Made by a program: the position numbers and the translations under genes. Positions 35,901 to 46,802 of a stretch of DNA of 64,000 bases are shown in pieces. This DNA is from Haemonchus contortus (Eukaryota > Nematoda > Chromadorea > Rhabditida > Trichostrongylidae): NCBI GenBank assembly GCA_000469685.2, contig LS997567.1, forward strand, positions 35,213,005-35,277,004, written 5' to 3'. The notes under the pieces were generated by a model. It was given only the letters and a program-made list of their open reading frames with translations. It was not told the DNA's origin and ran no database searches. How positions within the stretch are numbered: the stretch's first letter is position 1; each line of letters opens with the position of its first letter.

Positions 35901-38900
35901 GGCGCTTTGGAACCGATGAATGTCATCAATGGCCAACAAAGTAGCCTAGGTGCTACCGATGTCAGAAACGAAAGTTGCAAAATGCGATGCCGAGTGCATA
36001 CTAAATAATTGATCCTTGTAATGTAACTACTGATGTTGTTTCCGTTATGATAGGCTCGCAGTTGTGTGGTACACTGATGAATACCATTGTATCTTTAGCT
36101 TATTCAGAGTCTATACCAGAGGAGTAAGTTGGTGATGTGACTTCGTACTTCACAGCGAAATACCGTTTGATATATTTTACTTTCCTGCTGCTAGAATTTC
36201 CTTCACTACGACCTGACCTGATGCCTACTCTACTCATGGCTCAATTCGACGAACCAGGCGTATAGCACGGTCGTCTAATCCCCTATTTAATCTTTGAAAT
36301 GGTGTATGCCTTCGCATTTTAATCGGTTCACCCAAGTAGGACCAGAAGATCCTAGGAGTAATTGGAAATCGGAGGTGACAGATTGAGTAAGGCCGAAGGT
36401 CAATTAAATTTGATTTTAGCCCCGCCCACCTCGATGCAAACCCCTCCCCATTCGGTGATTTGACCACGTATCTTCTATAACCACTGACCACTTTTTCCAC
36501 CGCTGTAAAGCATTTTGAACAGAGTTATGAATTTTTACCTTAGCCCCGCCAACCGAGTGCAAACCCCGCCCATTTTATAGATTTGACCCCGCATCTTCTA
36601 TAACCTCAACTGCAACTTGCTTTTTTGAAACATCTAAACAAGGTCCTGGTGGAAAAGTCTTATGCAAGTGAATTTAGCAGAAACTCTCTCAATCTGTAAC
36701 ATATTGGTGAATTAGCATCGCATTTACTAAAATATTGTTCCAGTCTAGAAGAAGGTGTTCAGATTTCGCCGCGCCTTTGCGGCTGCCACACTTGGCGATG
36801 TTTTTAATGTATGCTGCATCTTCATTATACTTCCTATGGAGCTCGCTACAGGTTTGCATTAAAATTTACAAAAGGATATTTATTGTAGAGGATTGAATTT
36901 GAAAATTTCAATATTCATCAGGTTTCATCGAAAAGCTAAGTTGGATAATCGTGGATCCATTAATCGCTGAACAAGGTATATCTCTAAAAACGCTCGACTT
37001 GTTAACGGATCCAGTCAACCGTATGATACTGGAGGTTCGTTGGACTGCGATCAATAAACTTGTTATGTCTCTCAAATGTTGCTAACTTTGCGGAGGATGT
37101 TCATAAATCCCCTCAGCTCTGTAGATTTAGGGACAGAAAACCAGGATGGAGCTAATGATTGACCCACCACCGCGGCTCATTATTCCATGCGAGTGGTTGA
37201 GGTGTCATTTAAGTGCTGGAGGAGTATGGAAATATTTTAGTTAGTCTGAGGGGCAGGATGTCCGGCCCGAAAACCCCAGTAAGGGTTCAAGTGTCGAGGA
37301 GTCTGAGCTCCTCGACACACATTCCGGCGACCTTTCGAAGGATGTGCATGGAAAACTATGAAAAAAAATGCCCAGTTACAAAAATTAGCAAGTTCTACTA
37401 CTGCCTTCCTATAGTATTACTCATGCACTTTGAAATGATTCAAAGGGTACGGTGGCTTGAATCAAAAAGTAGGGTTAATGTTATTGTAGAGGCTGTACCA
37501 ATAATATAAATATCAAAGTCATCATTTATGCTTTCATATCAAAAAGGAAAATTAATTAATCTAGTCGGAAAGCATTGCTAACAGTTACTATTCTGAGTCG
37601 GATGTCTGGTCCAATCTTTTCGGTCTTGACTTACTATTTCAGGTTTAAACTGACACTTCAATAAAAGTGAAATTCAAATATACAATGACTTGCGGTGGCC
37701 AGCCGATGTACCAGTCAGTGCTTTTTATCCTCCTAGACGAATCTGATACCAATTCACCGATCCCAGAAATACGGTAGGCTTTGTTGGCCTAGGCTGATAT
37801 CGATCCAGGATCCGAACCCGTGACCATGCGCGTGTGAATTGCCCCAGTTGCCGCTACACTACCTCCGCCCTGACCCTTCAGTAATTTACAAATTCACGGT
37901 GTCCTCAGCGACAGCATTAGTCTACTATATGAGGAATTGTCACGCTGAAGACGACCTTTCTCGAACTGATCTGAGCTGATATGTACCTAAGCTCATTTGG
38001 GAACGTTTAAATGCCGTGGTGGCACTTGATGACCCGGTGACGTCAATTATGCCTGTAGGGCGAAGAATAAAGATTTTCAGCATGCTCAATCCCATTTTTG
38101 GGATGCGCCCTACATTCGACTTCCATCCCGGGTCGTAGTTCGAATATGTATGTGGCCTATACAGTGATTTGCGCGGTGGTTGCCGATGTTGAAGTCAGGG
38201 CTTTCATCCTCCCAGACGAGTTCGATGCCAATTAACCGACCCCGGAGGGATGGAAAGCTTGTTAGGCTGAGGAAATACCGATCCGAGATTCGATTCCTGG
38301 ACATGCTTGGGTGACCTACCACTATACCATATTTATCCGACTGGTAGCGAGCATTGGACCTAGTCACATAGATAGAGCAGCTAAAAATGTTGCTGTTTTC
38401 CAGACCTGTAATGTGTCTATAGATACTGATCAAAATTATAGCTTGCAAAGAGAGCTAGAGATGGTTCACAGTACAAAAGCGATGGTATAACACAAAAAAT
38501 TTTGCCGTAGTAAACCATTGGTATCGGTTCTACGGCGTCGTGAGCAGCCAAAACTGGTAGAAAATAAATTACCAACAGTTGATTTTGTAGGTTTGTCAAT
38601 CCCTTCATAAGCTCTTGTTCAGGTGAACGAACCAGAATTACGAAACGCGACCATAGACGACGATTTCTTTCCGCCTGATCACTCATTCGTTCTTCGATGT
38701 GTGTTCAAAAATGGTTCACGATTTTATAACTGTGAGTGTTTTTCAAGAAATTCACATATGAGTGGAGAAATTCGTCGTTCCGAAATCTTGAAAGGTGATT
38801 GCCTGACATCTTCGTAGATGAATAGACTGGAGTGCGGTAGAGCACTATCTTTTTCGTCTTACAAACTCGGTACTACTCCATGGGAGACGGGCAGTAGGAA

Positions 38901-41900
38901 CAGTTTTGCGAAATCGATCCGCCGCACGCGGATGTAGCGGACCATTTGACTCGTTACAACAGTTTCTTCATACAGCTCATTCGCTATGCAATTATTACTT
39001 CAGCACGATCCCACTATTAGTTCTTTTGTTCCTCTATTTCTCACTTGCTGCTGCATTCTGCTACATTCATTCGCGCGCGACGTGGCATTCGCCGCGCGCG
39101 ACCATTTCATTCCTACTGCTCAACATCACTACTCCATATACTGCAATATTATTCTTGTCTTAAAGATTCAGTTGAAACGATTTAATTTTATTCGATTTTG
39201 AACGGAATATCTGCCAAGTGCTGTGCGCCATTGCAGCAAATGATCTTTAAAATTTTGTGTAACTCTTGCAAACATTTCTTGCGGTATTTGGCAAACTTCC
39301 AGAGGTATTTAGCAAACTGCCTCCCTCATTTGCTTCTTGGTATTCAGACAATGTTTAAGATTCTGAGCTCTGGTGAATTTTCACAACAAGAGTTTGCACG
39401 GAGTTCAGTCAGGCGAGGCCACGGAGTCACCTCAAAGAAAACGTCTTGAAGAGATTTTTTGAAGAAGCAGTGATGCTCGAGTTGTTAGGCAGTGATCCCA
39501 TCCCCTTGGATTCAGCCCTTCTGCACAGTACTTGCTGCAAGGGATAAATCAAACAAATAGTCTTTTGAACCATATCTACGCAGCGTTCCAGCTTGGCGGT
39601 GACAGACCGATTTTCTTTTTCTAGAAGTTCGATCATCTCCATTTCTGGCGCTCTCAGTGTACGGCCTTACCACACTATGTTCTGTTTGTTAAAGCTCCAG
39701 TCAAATTGAACTTACCTCGTTACTGAAAAATGCCGCCTGAGGCAAATATTCAAGCATTATTCAATGGCAGCATTTCGGTTTTTATTGGTGTACCAAAAAT
39801 CTAGGACAACAACTATTTGTTGTCCTAGATTGAAGACGAAGATCCTAATGGAGAATCTTTCACATAGTGCGGTTCGAAAGGCGACGAGCTGGCTGCGCGC
39901 AGTGGGCTAGGGCAACCATACCCTAAGCCACTAAGTATCTTGATAATTTTGGCTATACGAGCTGTCCATGGCCTCCACTTCCACTTTTGACAGCAGGTGT
40001 TGATTCTTTGAAGTCTCTGACCCACGAAATAACCGATTTTCATTTAACTGTTACTATTACGCTTGGCTACTGGAAAAGACGGGAGTTTATCTCGGCAGGC
40101 GACTTTCTGTGATGAGAGTTCTTCCACTTTCAATTTTAACCTTAAATGGTCGCTTCTGTACATTCGTATTTGCTTTTTTACTTTAGTGCTTTTTTCATTT
40201 TCATGATTGAGACTCCTGTCCTCTGAGTTAGGCACACCTTTGAGTGTATGAAATAAATAAATAAATAAATAAATTGTTTCTATACTCGCACTTGGGCCAA
40301 AAAACTGTTTACCTCGTTATTTTCATAAGTTTCATCTGGTCTTGATACAACCGCATTGAGAATAGAAAAATAGTTCTGTCACATCATGCAATTTACAGTT
40401 TTTTGATTTATTCTATTTTTTGAATATTCCGTTTAATTTGCATTAATTGTAAGGAACATTTAACCCTGAGATTTGACCCATCTCCCCCAGTTGTATGAGC
40501 GCTATCTTCGAAAGTGGGCCTCAGTGAAACAGGAACATAGTCGTTCGAACTTGTAGATTTATGGTTCCGGTAAATGCCGCATTTGTACTTTATTATCCTC
40601 TATGGTACTGGTCTAACTTGTGCCTCCCTCTATTATGGCAATTATCCGTATCGGTGTACACTAAATGGCCCGATCAAGGGGAAACATTGACCAAGCCGTA
40701 TTTTGCGGTTCGAGAACCAGACACAACAAAGATCTATAATCATAGCGAGTGACAACTTCTACAAAAGATGGGTCTGGAATCGAGTTTATTGTCTTATTTT
40801 TATCATTATTTTATTTTATATTATTTTTATTCAATGTATATAACAAAACTCATAGAGAAGTAATGGAAAAAAATTCATTTCTCCTGTTGATATAAAAGCT
40901 ATCTTTTTTGGCTGCCTTGGGAAAAACCTATTAAAGAGCAATGCGGAAAGAATGGCAGCGGAATGACCGTGTTAAAATGTCATCGGATTTTCCAAGTGGG
41001 CCCTCCTACACTCTCAGAATCAAATAGAGTTTTGAGAGTTACACCGGGTATAGTTCAACAGAAACGTAACGGATCTCAGTCGGATAAATTGAACAGACAA
41101 GCTCTTCGACGTGATTCAGAGTTTCAAATACTGATTTCCCGTTTCGTGTCCGAGAAAAAAAGGAAAAAATTTTGAAAATAAGAATAAAAATAATATAAAA
41201 TGGAATTACAGATGGGAAGAGATGCAATAAAATGAATTTACAATATATTTCCTTATAAGTACTCTAACACTTCATTTTCCAGGTCCCTACAAGCACATTT
41301 TTGCGTATTCGTCACTTTCGGATTCACCGATCGGATGGATTGTTCTCGTATTTTCCATAGCAGTCCTAGTGTTTTGCCTCATTGGAATTGTCTATCTGAT
41401 ACAGGTAATTTTTACTTTTTATTGTTTCCATTCCTGAGCTCCCTTGGATCAAGCCAACTGAATGAAAACAAATGGGAATGATTTGAAGCAGTAATTACGA
41501 ATCCTTGGGTGGAGGTGGTGTAGTGGCAAGTGGCGCACTATCTTACACGCACGGTCAGGGGTTCGAATCCCGGATCGATGCTCGCCTTGGCCAATTAGTT
41601 CAATGCCGAAGCCTAATTGGTGCCAAGTTCCCAAGAAAGAGAAAAGGTATTTCGTATGCCATCATACTTCACCACCGCGAATTTGCAGAATTACTAGACC
41701 GGCTCCGAACTGTTCCATAACGATCTTGTCAAAAAATCTGTTCTACAGCTACTATGATATGGAAATCTGGGAATATTAGTTTCTGAAATCACTTTTTTTT
41801 TATTTTTATGGGCACGTACCTATAAATGTGAAGCATTAGGCTATACTCACGACATCTATGACCTATTGGATTCCAACAGATTCGAATTACAGACGCTGCT

Positions 41901-44900
41901 GAAAGGCCCTTCAGCCAAATATGTTCGAGGTCTTCTTGCTAAAGAGTGTCCTGGACGATGGAAGTGTTGTACCAGCTACACTGTAATGCTCGTTGGGCTG
42001 ATTATAACATTAGCTGTGAGTTTGTTAAAAAATATCGATAATTTGATAAGCTGATAAAAAAGAATTAAAAAACTTTGTGTACATCTTCCATATATGGCCC
42101 CGTAACTTCACCAGGACCCTCAATACCCCAGGGCCCATGATAATGCCGATAAGATCCCCTCAAATTCAGCTGATACACTTTTTCGTAGATGGGAAATCTT
42201 AGTTGATCAAGAGGTTTCAGTAGGCCACGTGCCACCAACGATTTGGCTCGTTTCCCCATATTACCGTGCTGTCCCTCTCCGACCTGTGCTATCAACCCAG
42301 GTGCCCTCCCAATCGCCCACACAAAAGCCTATGGCTCACATGATAGTCTTAGGTTAACCTATAAACGAGAGAAAAGTCTTCCACGGGAGTCCAACTTGTA
42401 ATAGTCCTCACCATCCAAGGAGGGAGGCGACTAGCGGCCTTGTAGAAGTCTTTGCCAAACGAAATGGGGCATTTTCGTTGTGAATACAGTCAAATGATAC
42501 TCCCTAGTGGATAACAATCGTTGCTTTTTCGGGAATTCGCCCTGATTCTCCCTCCTCGATCTTTCTCGTTGGAATCTCGTCCAGCCTTAGAAATTGTTCG
42601 ATTCCGACTTCTTATTGCGGTGTTCCTGCGAAAATTCTGCTCTTTCGTTTCGAAACGATGAACCGCTTTGCATTGACACCTTCCTCGTAATCCTTTGAAG
42701 GTTCATGGAATTGTCGTGGGCTCTATGCTTTTCGTCAGCGTGAAGAAATCTCATCCGCACAAGTGACCAACATTTTAGATCCAATCGAACAATATCTTCT
42801 CGTCAGCCCTAACACCACTGGTCGGATCAGGTGTGATAACCTTGGAACAAATGTACCCTCTCATCTTGGGAGCTAACATTGGTGGATCGTTCAGTGCGGT
42901 CCTTGCAGCTCTTACTGCGGATGGATCTCGCTTTGAGAAGTGAGTTTTATTATAGCAGTACAGCAACAATTCACTATAACTTTATTTAAGGACTTTACAA
43001 ATGGCCGTTTGCCAAGTACTTTACAATGTCATTGGTACATTTATGTTCTTTTTGGTCCCATGGACGAGGACATTACCTATCTATTTGGCTAGACGTCTTG
43101 GCGAAATAACTGATCAGGTGTGTCGCTTCACTAGACAGGATATAAATCGTAGCTGATAGAAATTAAGCACCACAAAATTTTTTTTGACACGGATCCTGGG
43201 TAAAACCAGGTGTTTCCTGGAGTAATGCTTAACTTTGACGGGATACTGTAACGCTTGTACCCATAATTATGCCATTTGATGCAAAATAAAACAATAATGT
43301 ATGGTTTTAGTATCGATGGTTCATAGTCGTCTTTATTCTACTGTTTTTCGTGCTCATTCCTGCTATTGTGGTCGGACTGACGTTACTCCCAGACTATGTG
43401 ATCATAGTTTTCTTCACAGCAGTATTCGTCTTTATTTTGTTGATTATTATAATCACAACCATGCAGGTAACCTCCCTGTTACAGTATACTACGATATTAC
43501 TATAAGTATTAGGTTGTAAGGAAAGTTCTGGCCGTTTCGTCAGCTGTTTTTCAAAAAGTTATAACTCATCTCAAAGTGAACATTTTTATTCATAGTAAGC
43601 CCCATTCGATTCTACACATGTCTTGTGAATTTGATCACAATATGACTGTGTGGTGATGGTTTGACCTGGAGGAAGAAACGCGTAGTGAATTAATCCATGG
43701 TTGGAACACCAAACTGTGATCATTGTCTTCGTGACGAGTGAACTTGGTTTTGGAAACTTTTTGGAGGCTCATCCACACCCACCCACTGAGCAGAACGCTA
43801 CCTGTTATCATACAGGATCCATTTCTCATCACACGTTTCAATACGATGGAGAAAAGGCTCAGCATCATTTCGTATCAACAGCGAACTTGAAACCTCGAAG
43901 CGCTTCAGTTGTTGCTGCTCCGTGAAATCGTGAGGCACCCACTTGTCAAGCTTCTTCACTATTCCAAGCAGCTCGAGGTGGGCAGCGACGACTGTGTGGG
44001 AGACACCCATCTTTTTGGCACCCTTTCTCAAAGGTTGACTTCGATCTTCTTCCACTGCTCTCAGCAAAACAACGTGATCAACTAACGATGGTCGAACAAC
44101 TCGCTCTTCGTCTTCCATTGACCCGTCTCCACTTCTGAACTTGTGAAACCAGCGACGAACCGTTCGCTCCGATGCAGTGCCTTCTCCCCTTACAACGTTA
44201 ATGTTTGTGACTGCATCCTTCGTAGTTCGACCAAGTTTGAACTCGTAAAGTAAAACCGCTTAAAAAGCAGTCTCAACCATTCTGCCAGAAAAACTCCTAA
44301 GGATTCCAAAACTTTACAGACTTTGGGAAAGCCCTATGACAGAAAGAGCAACTAGTGACTTACCTAAGGAACACAACATGTCGATTAATCTGAATGGACA
44401 GCCGCCAGAATTTGAATTCATATGGCGCGTGCCCGGGGACGGCCAGAACTTTCCTTACAACCTAATAACTGATGTTATGAGAAAGTGTGTAACATTACAA
44501 AGTGTAGGGTGTGGTGCAGTAGGAACGAAATTGTCGCGCCGCGGCAAGAGGGACGCCGCGCGCGAAGGAATGTGGCAGAATGCAGCAGCAGGCAAGAAAT
44601 ATAGGAACAAAGGAACTAACAGTAGAACCATGCCTAAAATAATGATCAGATATCGATTGAGCTGTAGGAAGAACGCTGAACTGTAATAACGGTGAAAGAA
44701 TGGTCCGCGACAGCCGCGTGCGGCGAATCGATTACAGAAAGCCATTCCCACTGCCCGTCTCCCCAAAGTGTAGGCTGTTCATAGCTTTGATTACTTTGCG
44801 ACCTAACCGTTGAAATTTGAGCTGAACTTCTCCTAGTTTTGCCAACTGCTGACTCCGGCCACCTCGGAAGCAACTTTTTGCCGAATCCATTGCCGGGGCA

Positions 44901-46295
44901 AAATTAAAGAAAAATCCAGTATTTATCCCAAAGGGTCCTTATGGGTTAGCAATACCAGGGTTCTGTGGTTCACTATTTGCACGTTGTGTTCGAGTTGCTC
45001 GAGCATTCTTTGCATTCCCCCCTTCGATGATGAATATCACCTTCGACTCCATCCTTTTCCATTGGACACTCCCTAGAGCATTGAGCTATCGCAATCTTCA
45101 TCGCAATAATCGTATAGCGTACACTAATTTCATCCATAAATTGTGTAGTCCTACTGCGTTCGAACTTCTTCTACTTCAAAACTCATTTGTATACTTCGGT
45201 GGAGGAAGCATTTTTCCAGAAAAAAATTTACTTCGGAAAGATTGCTATCATGGCGCATATTGCAGAATCTTCGGAAGGAGCTTATCGCGTTTCATTTTCT
45301 TCCAAATTTTTCGACAAAGTACCGTTGCAGGAAACAGATAACCAGCAGAAAATCCCCTCTACGAGTCTTAGGCTAGACGAAGGTATAATGCTTAACGGAA
45401 CTTATCTGAGATGAGCCATGCGCATGCGTGACATCTGAACAACCATGCGTGGTGCAGTAGGAGCGAAACTGTCGAGAGGGGCGCGGCGCGCGAAGGAATG
45501 TAGCAGAATGCAACAGCAAGTAAGAAATTCAGGAACGAAAGAGCTAACAGCAGAAACATGCCCTAAGTAATAATCGTATAGATATTGAGCTGTGTGAAGA
45601 ACGCTAGAACTCTTATCATGAGGCAAATGGTCCGCGACAGCCGCAAGCGGCGGATTGATTCCACAAAACCGTTCCTACTGCCCGTCTCCCGAACAATCTT
45701 CAAGAATGACAACGGACGTGCAATATTATTCAGGTGCTTGTTAGCGAGCGCTCTCAAGCACCTAGATATACTTAGAATGCTAATAGTTCCTGCTGTTTTC
45801 TGCATGCCAGAGTTTCTGTTGAAAAAAAAAGATTTCTGTTAAAAAAAAAGATTTTTGCGAGCAAATTAATTGTATAGGAATTAAAGACGTTCAATTATAT
45901 CGAATATGTACCTGATCTTGGCTCTAGGTCTTTCGTAAAAATGGTATTTTTCGAGTAATCCACGGCAAGAGTCTTTCTTATCACAAGAGGCGAATTCGGA
46001 CGAGTTTTCATCTGCCTATGCATTTACCGTAAAATTAATGTCCAAAAGATTTTCGTACACAAATAATATGTTTCAGAAATATTGCCCTCATGCACTACCG
46101 TCTCTTCTGCGATCATGGCAATGGGTACCAGTCTATTTGCGGTCACTTGAACCGTATGATCCTGTGATGACGCCATTCTTCACATCTATTCCATTTGTTG
46201 GCGGATTTTTTAAAAGTACAAAAGTTGATAGTCATAATAATTATAGCGAACCTATCCATAAGATGGTGAAGCTCAGCAAACAAACTCAGGTTTGA
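32966..46295 (+). CDS. SLC34-family sodium-dependent phosphate cotransporter (NaPi-II-like), complete, 13 exons
   Basis: Exons: 32966-33059, 33232-33372, 35411-35542, 35621-35723, 36763-36851, 36922-37034, 38623-38731, 41283-41404, 41893-42015, 42779-42939, 42991-43117, 43311-43466, 46077-46295. All phases agree, giving 1689 nt: 562 residues plus stop, near the family norm of about 600-690. This plasma-membrane family couples Na+ to phosphate entry. Landmarks: first TM about 47-65 (FLYICSLSNLSTAFSLLG); first inverted-repeat core 106-113 QSATTTTN (QSSS in relatives) and 135-141 GSELGGT; FRRAFAAATLGD 158-169; large extracellular loop with sequons NAT 232 and NGS 254 and Cys250/Cys261 for the expected disulfide; second core QSNN 344-347, TPLVGSGVITLE 354-365, GANIGGS 373-379; three or more TMs to 490. 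The C-terminus QTQV fits a class I PDZ ligand. Start ATG is in a clean exon; SL acceptor not obvious. Some donors are GTTCGT. Confidence 0.95.
33749..33964. repeat. Tandem duplication, ~108-bp unit x2
   Basis: The unit starting CCTTTCCTGATT at 33749 repeats at 33857 with few differences. Within each unit the 20-mer-like segment GGCYTATTACTAG also occurs twice. Lies in SLC34 intron 2. Confidence 0.9.
34080..34425. repeat. Tandem ~115-bp repeat array, three diverged units
   Basis: Units share CCCGCTC..., TTTGAG, ACCAAATT, TATAACCT, TTCCCGCGC and GAACAGAGTTA in the same order. The same unit recurs twice at 36415-36630, in another intron of SLC34. Confidence 0.75.
36021..36181 (+). pseudogene. 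Duplicated SLC34 exon 4 (probably a pseudo-exon)
   Basis: A copy of exon 4 and its 3' intron flank, offset about 400 bp from the original (35621-35780). It stays open and reads GSQLCGT and NTIVSLAYSESIPEE against GSELGGT and NAIVSLAYSGKPEE in exon 4. The donor is good (GA|gtaagt), but the base pair corresponding to the acceptor AG is now TA. Splicing at the homologous position would fail. An alternative, mutually exclusive exon using another acceptor cannot be excluded from sequence alone. Confidence 0.75.
36415..36630. repeat. Tandem ~115-bp repeat, two units (same family as 34080-34425)
   Basis: Units begin CCCCGCCCACC and CCCCGCCAACC and carry GATTTGACC, ATCTTCTATAACC and TTTGAACAGAGTTATGAA. 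Lies in intron 4 of SLC34. Confidence 0.8.
37291..37318. repeat. Hairpin, 11-bp perfect stem, 6-nt loop
   Basis: GTGTCGAGGAG / CTCCTCGACAC around TCTGAG, in SLC34 intron 6. Confidence 0.7.
37678..37870 (-). repeat. SINE family B copy 8 (tail-truncated)
   Basis: Begins at ATACAATGACTTGCGGTGG as in copy 7. SLC34 intron 6. Confidence 0.85.
38076..38332 (-). repeat. SINE family B copy 9
   Basis: CTCAATCCCATTTTTGGGA tail, GACTTCCATCCCGGG and GACCCCGGAGGGATGGAA blocks; the head is decayed. 200 bp from copy 8, same orientation, same intron. Confidence 0.8.
38882..39128 (+). mobile_element. MITE family A copy 7
   Basis: Starts GGGAGACGGGCAGTAGGAAC. Exact 9-bp duplication CTACTCCAT at 38873-38881 and 39129-39137. 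SLC34 intron 7. Confidence 0.92.
39798..39831. repeat. Hairpin, 15-bp perfect stem, 4-nt loop
   Basis: AATCTAGGACAACAA, loop CTAT, then the exact complement. SLC34 intron 7, next to the putative antisense exon below. Confidence 0.8.
39931..40222 (-). CDS. Putative antisense coiled-coil exon pair nested in SLC34 intron 7
   Basis: Minus-strand exons 40055-40222 and 39931-40016 (stop TAG) join in phase 1 with acceptors taactcag and gggtcag and donor gtaaca. The product is charged and helical: KVKKQIRMYRSDHLRLKLK, VEELSSQKVACRDK, then a short end (EAMDSSYSQNYQDT). The intervening intron would be only 38 nt, short even for a nematode. A second coiled-coil-like open frame (MIELLEKENRSVTAKLERC) lies downstream at 39583-39642 on the same strand. 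No family recognised; could be a decayed retroelement or a small nested gene. Confidence 0.3.
40250..40275. repeat. TAAA microsatellite
   Basis: Six units of AAAT/TAAA, in SLC34 intron 7. Confidence 0.9.
41507..41632 (+). repeat. SINE family B copy (plus, head only)
   Basis: Best preserved head in the window: GGTGGTGTAGTGGCAAGTGG (A-box region) and GGGGTTCGAATCCCGGATCG (B-box region). The body breaks off after about 125 bp. SLC34 intron 8. Confidence 0.88.
43509..44465 (-). mobile_element. Internally deleted mariner element, 957 bp, DD34D class
   Basis: Perfect 27-bp inverted ends (43509-43535, 44439-44465) starting TTAGGTTGTAAGGAAAG; TA duplications at 43507-43508 and 44466-44467. Minus-strand transposase runs LLYEFKLGR, SERTVRRWFHKFRSGDGSM, GVSHTVVAAHLELLG, VKKLDKWVPHDF and CDEKWILYDNR (first catalytic Asp), then breaks into another frame (HGLIHYAFLPPGQTITTQSY). 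The TDNARPH and third-Asp region is missing, replaced by a direct run to the 3' end. Non-autonomous, but its ends are pristine. It sits in SLC34 intron 12, 41 bp from MITE A8. Confidence 0.92.
44507..44763 (-). mobile_element. MITE family A copy 8
   Basis: Inverted relative to copies 1-7. Exact 9-bp duplication CAAAGTGTA on both sides. SLC34 intron 12. Confidence 0.92.
44764..45446. other. Intronic stretch, nothing supported
   Basis: A + strand frame (45027-45341) is open for 104 codons but has no motif and lies within SLC34 intron 12. Confidence 0.4.
45447..45690 (-). mobile_element. MITE family A copy 9
   Basis: Ends GTGGTGCAGTAGGAGCG and CTACTGCCCGTCTCCC. Flanks GAACAACCA / GAACAATCT suggest an eroded 9-bp duplication. 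SLC34 intron 12. Confidence 0.88.
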
Positions 46296-46706
46296 CGGGT
46301 GTATAGATCGCTCATAACAGCATCTAGTTGCTTTAAATTTACTGTACCAAGGACTGATACCAAAAAAAGTGTACGGGGTACATACGTTGCAGTTGTATGT
46401 GACCAATTAGTTCTGTTAGTAGTTATTGATATGTATTAGTGAAAAATTTAGTGCTGAGCTCATCTAATATTGTCAATGTGTGCGTCTATACGAGTATCGC
46501 TCATCACTGAGAAACTTTTTATTCTCAATTGTTCTGAGAAGATAAATATTAATCAGTCATGCACTAAAATATGTAATTATTATATTCATATATGTACTCG
46601 TAAAGACTGGTAACTCAGAGGATTCATTGCCAGATTCATTAACGTCAACAAAGCAACCCGTCTAGTTTGAATAAGGAGTGGCAGGTGAAAACCTAGCGAA
46701 TAATCG
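46296..46706. other. SLC34 3' flank
   Basis: No canonical AATAAA was seen within 200 bp of the SLC34 stop. Otherwise nothing supported before MITE A10. Confidence 0.4.
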
Positions 46707-46802
46707 GGGTGTGGTGCAGTAGGAACGAAACTGTCGCGTCGCGGCGAGGGGGACGCCGCGCGGCGGATCGAGTACAAAAACCGTTCCTACTGCCCGTCTC
46801 CC
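46707..46802 (-). mobile_element. MITE family A copy 10 (short 96-bp form)
   Basis: Exact 9-bp duplication GAATAATCG at 46698-46706 and 46803-46811. It retains only the two ends, like copy 4. It lies between the convergent SLC34 and claudin-like genes. Confidence 0.95.

Noticed and set aside
41507..41580. Possible functional tRNA gene (A and B boxes present)
   Set aside because: The head belongs to a family of about fifteen similar copies with SINE bodies; the T-arm stem has mismatches and no clear anticodon arm folds.
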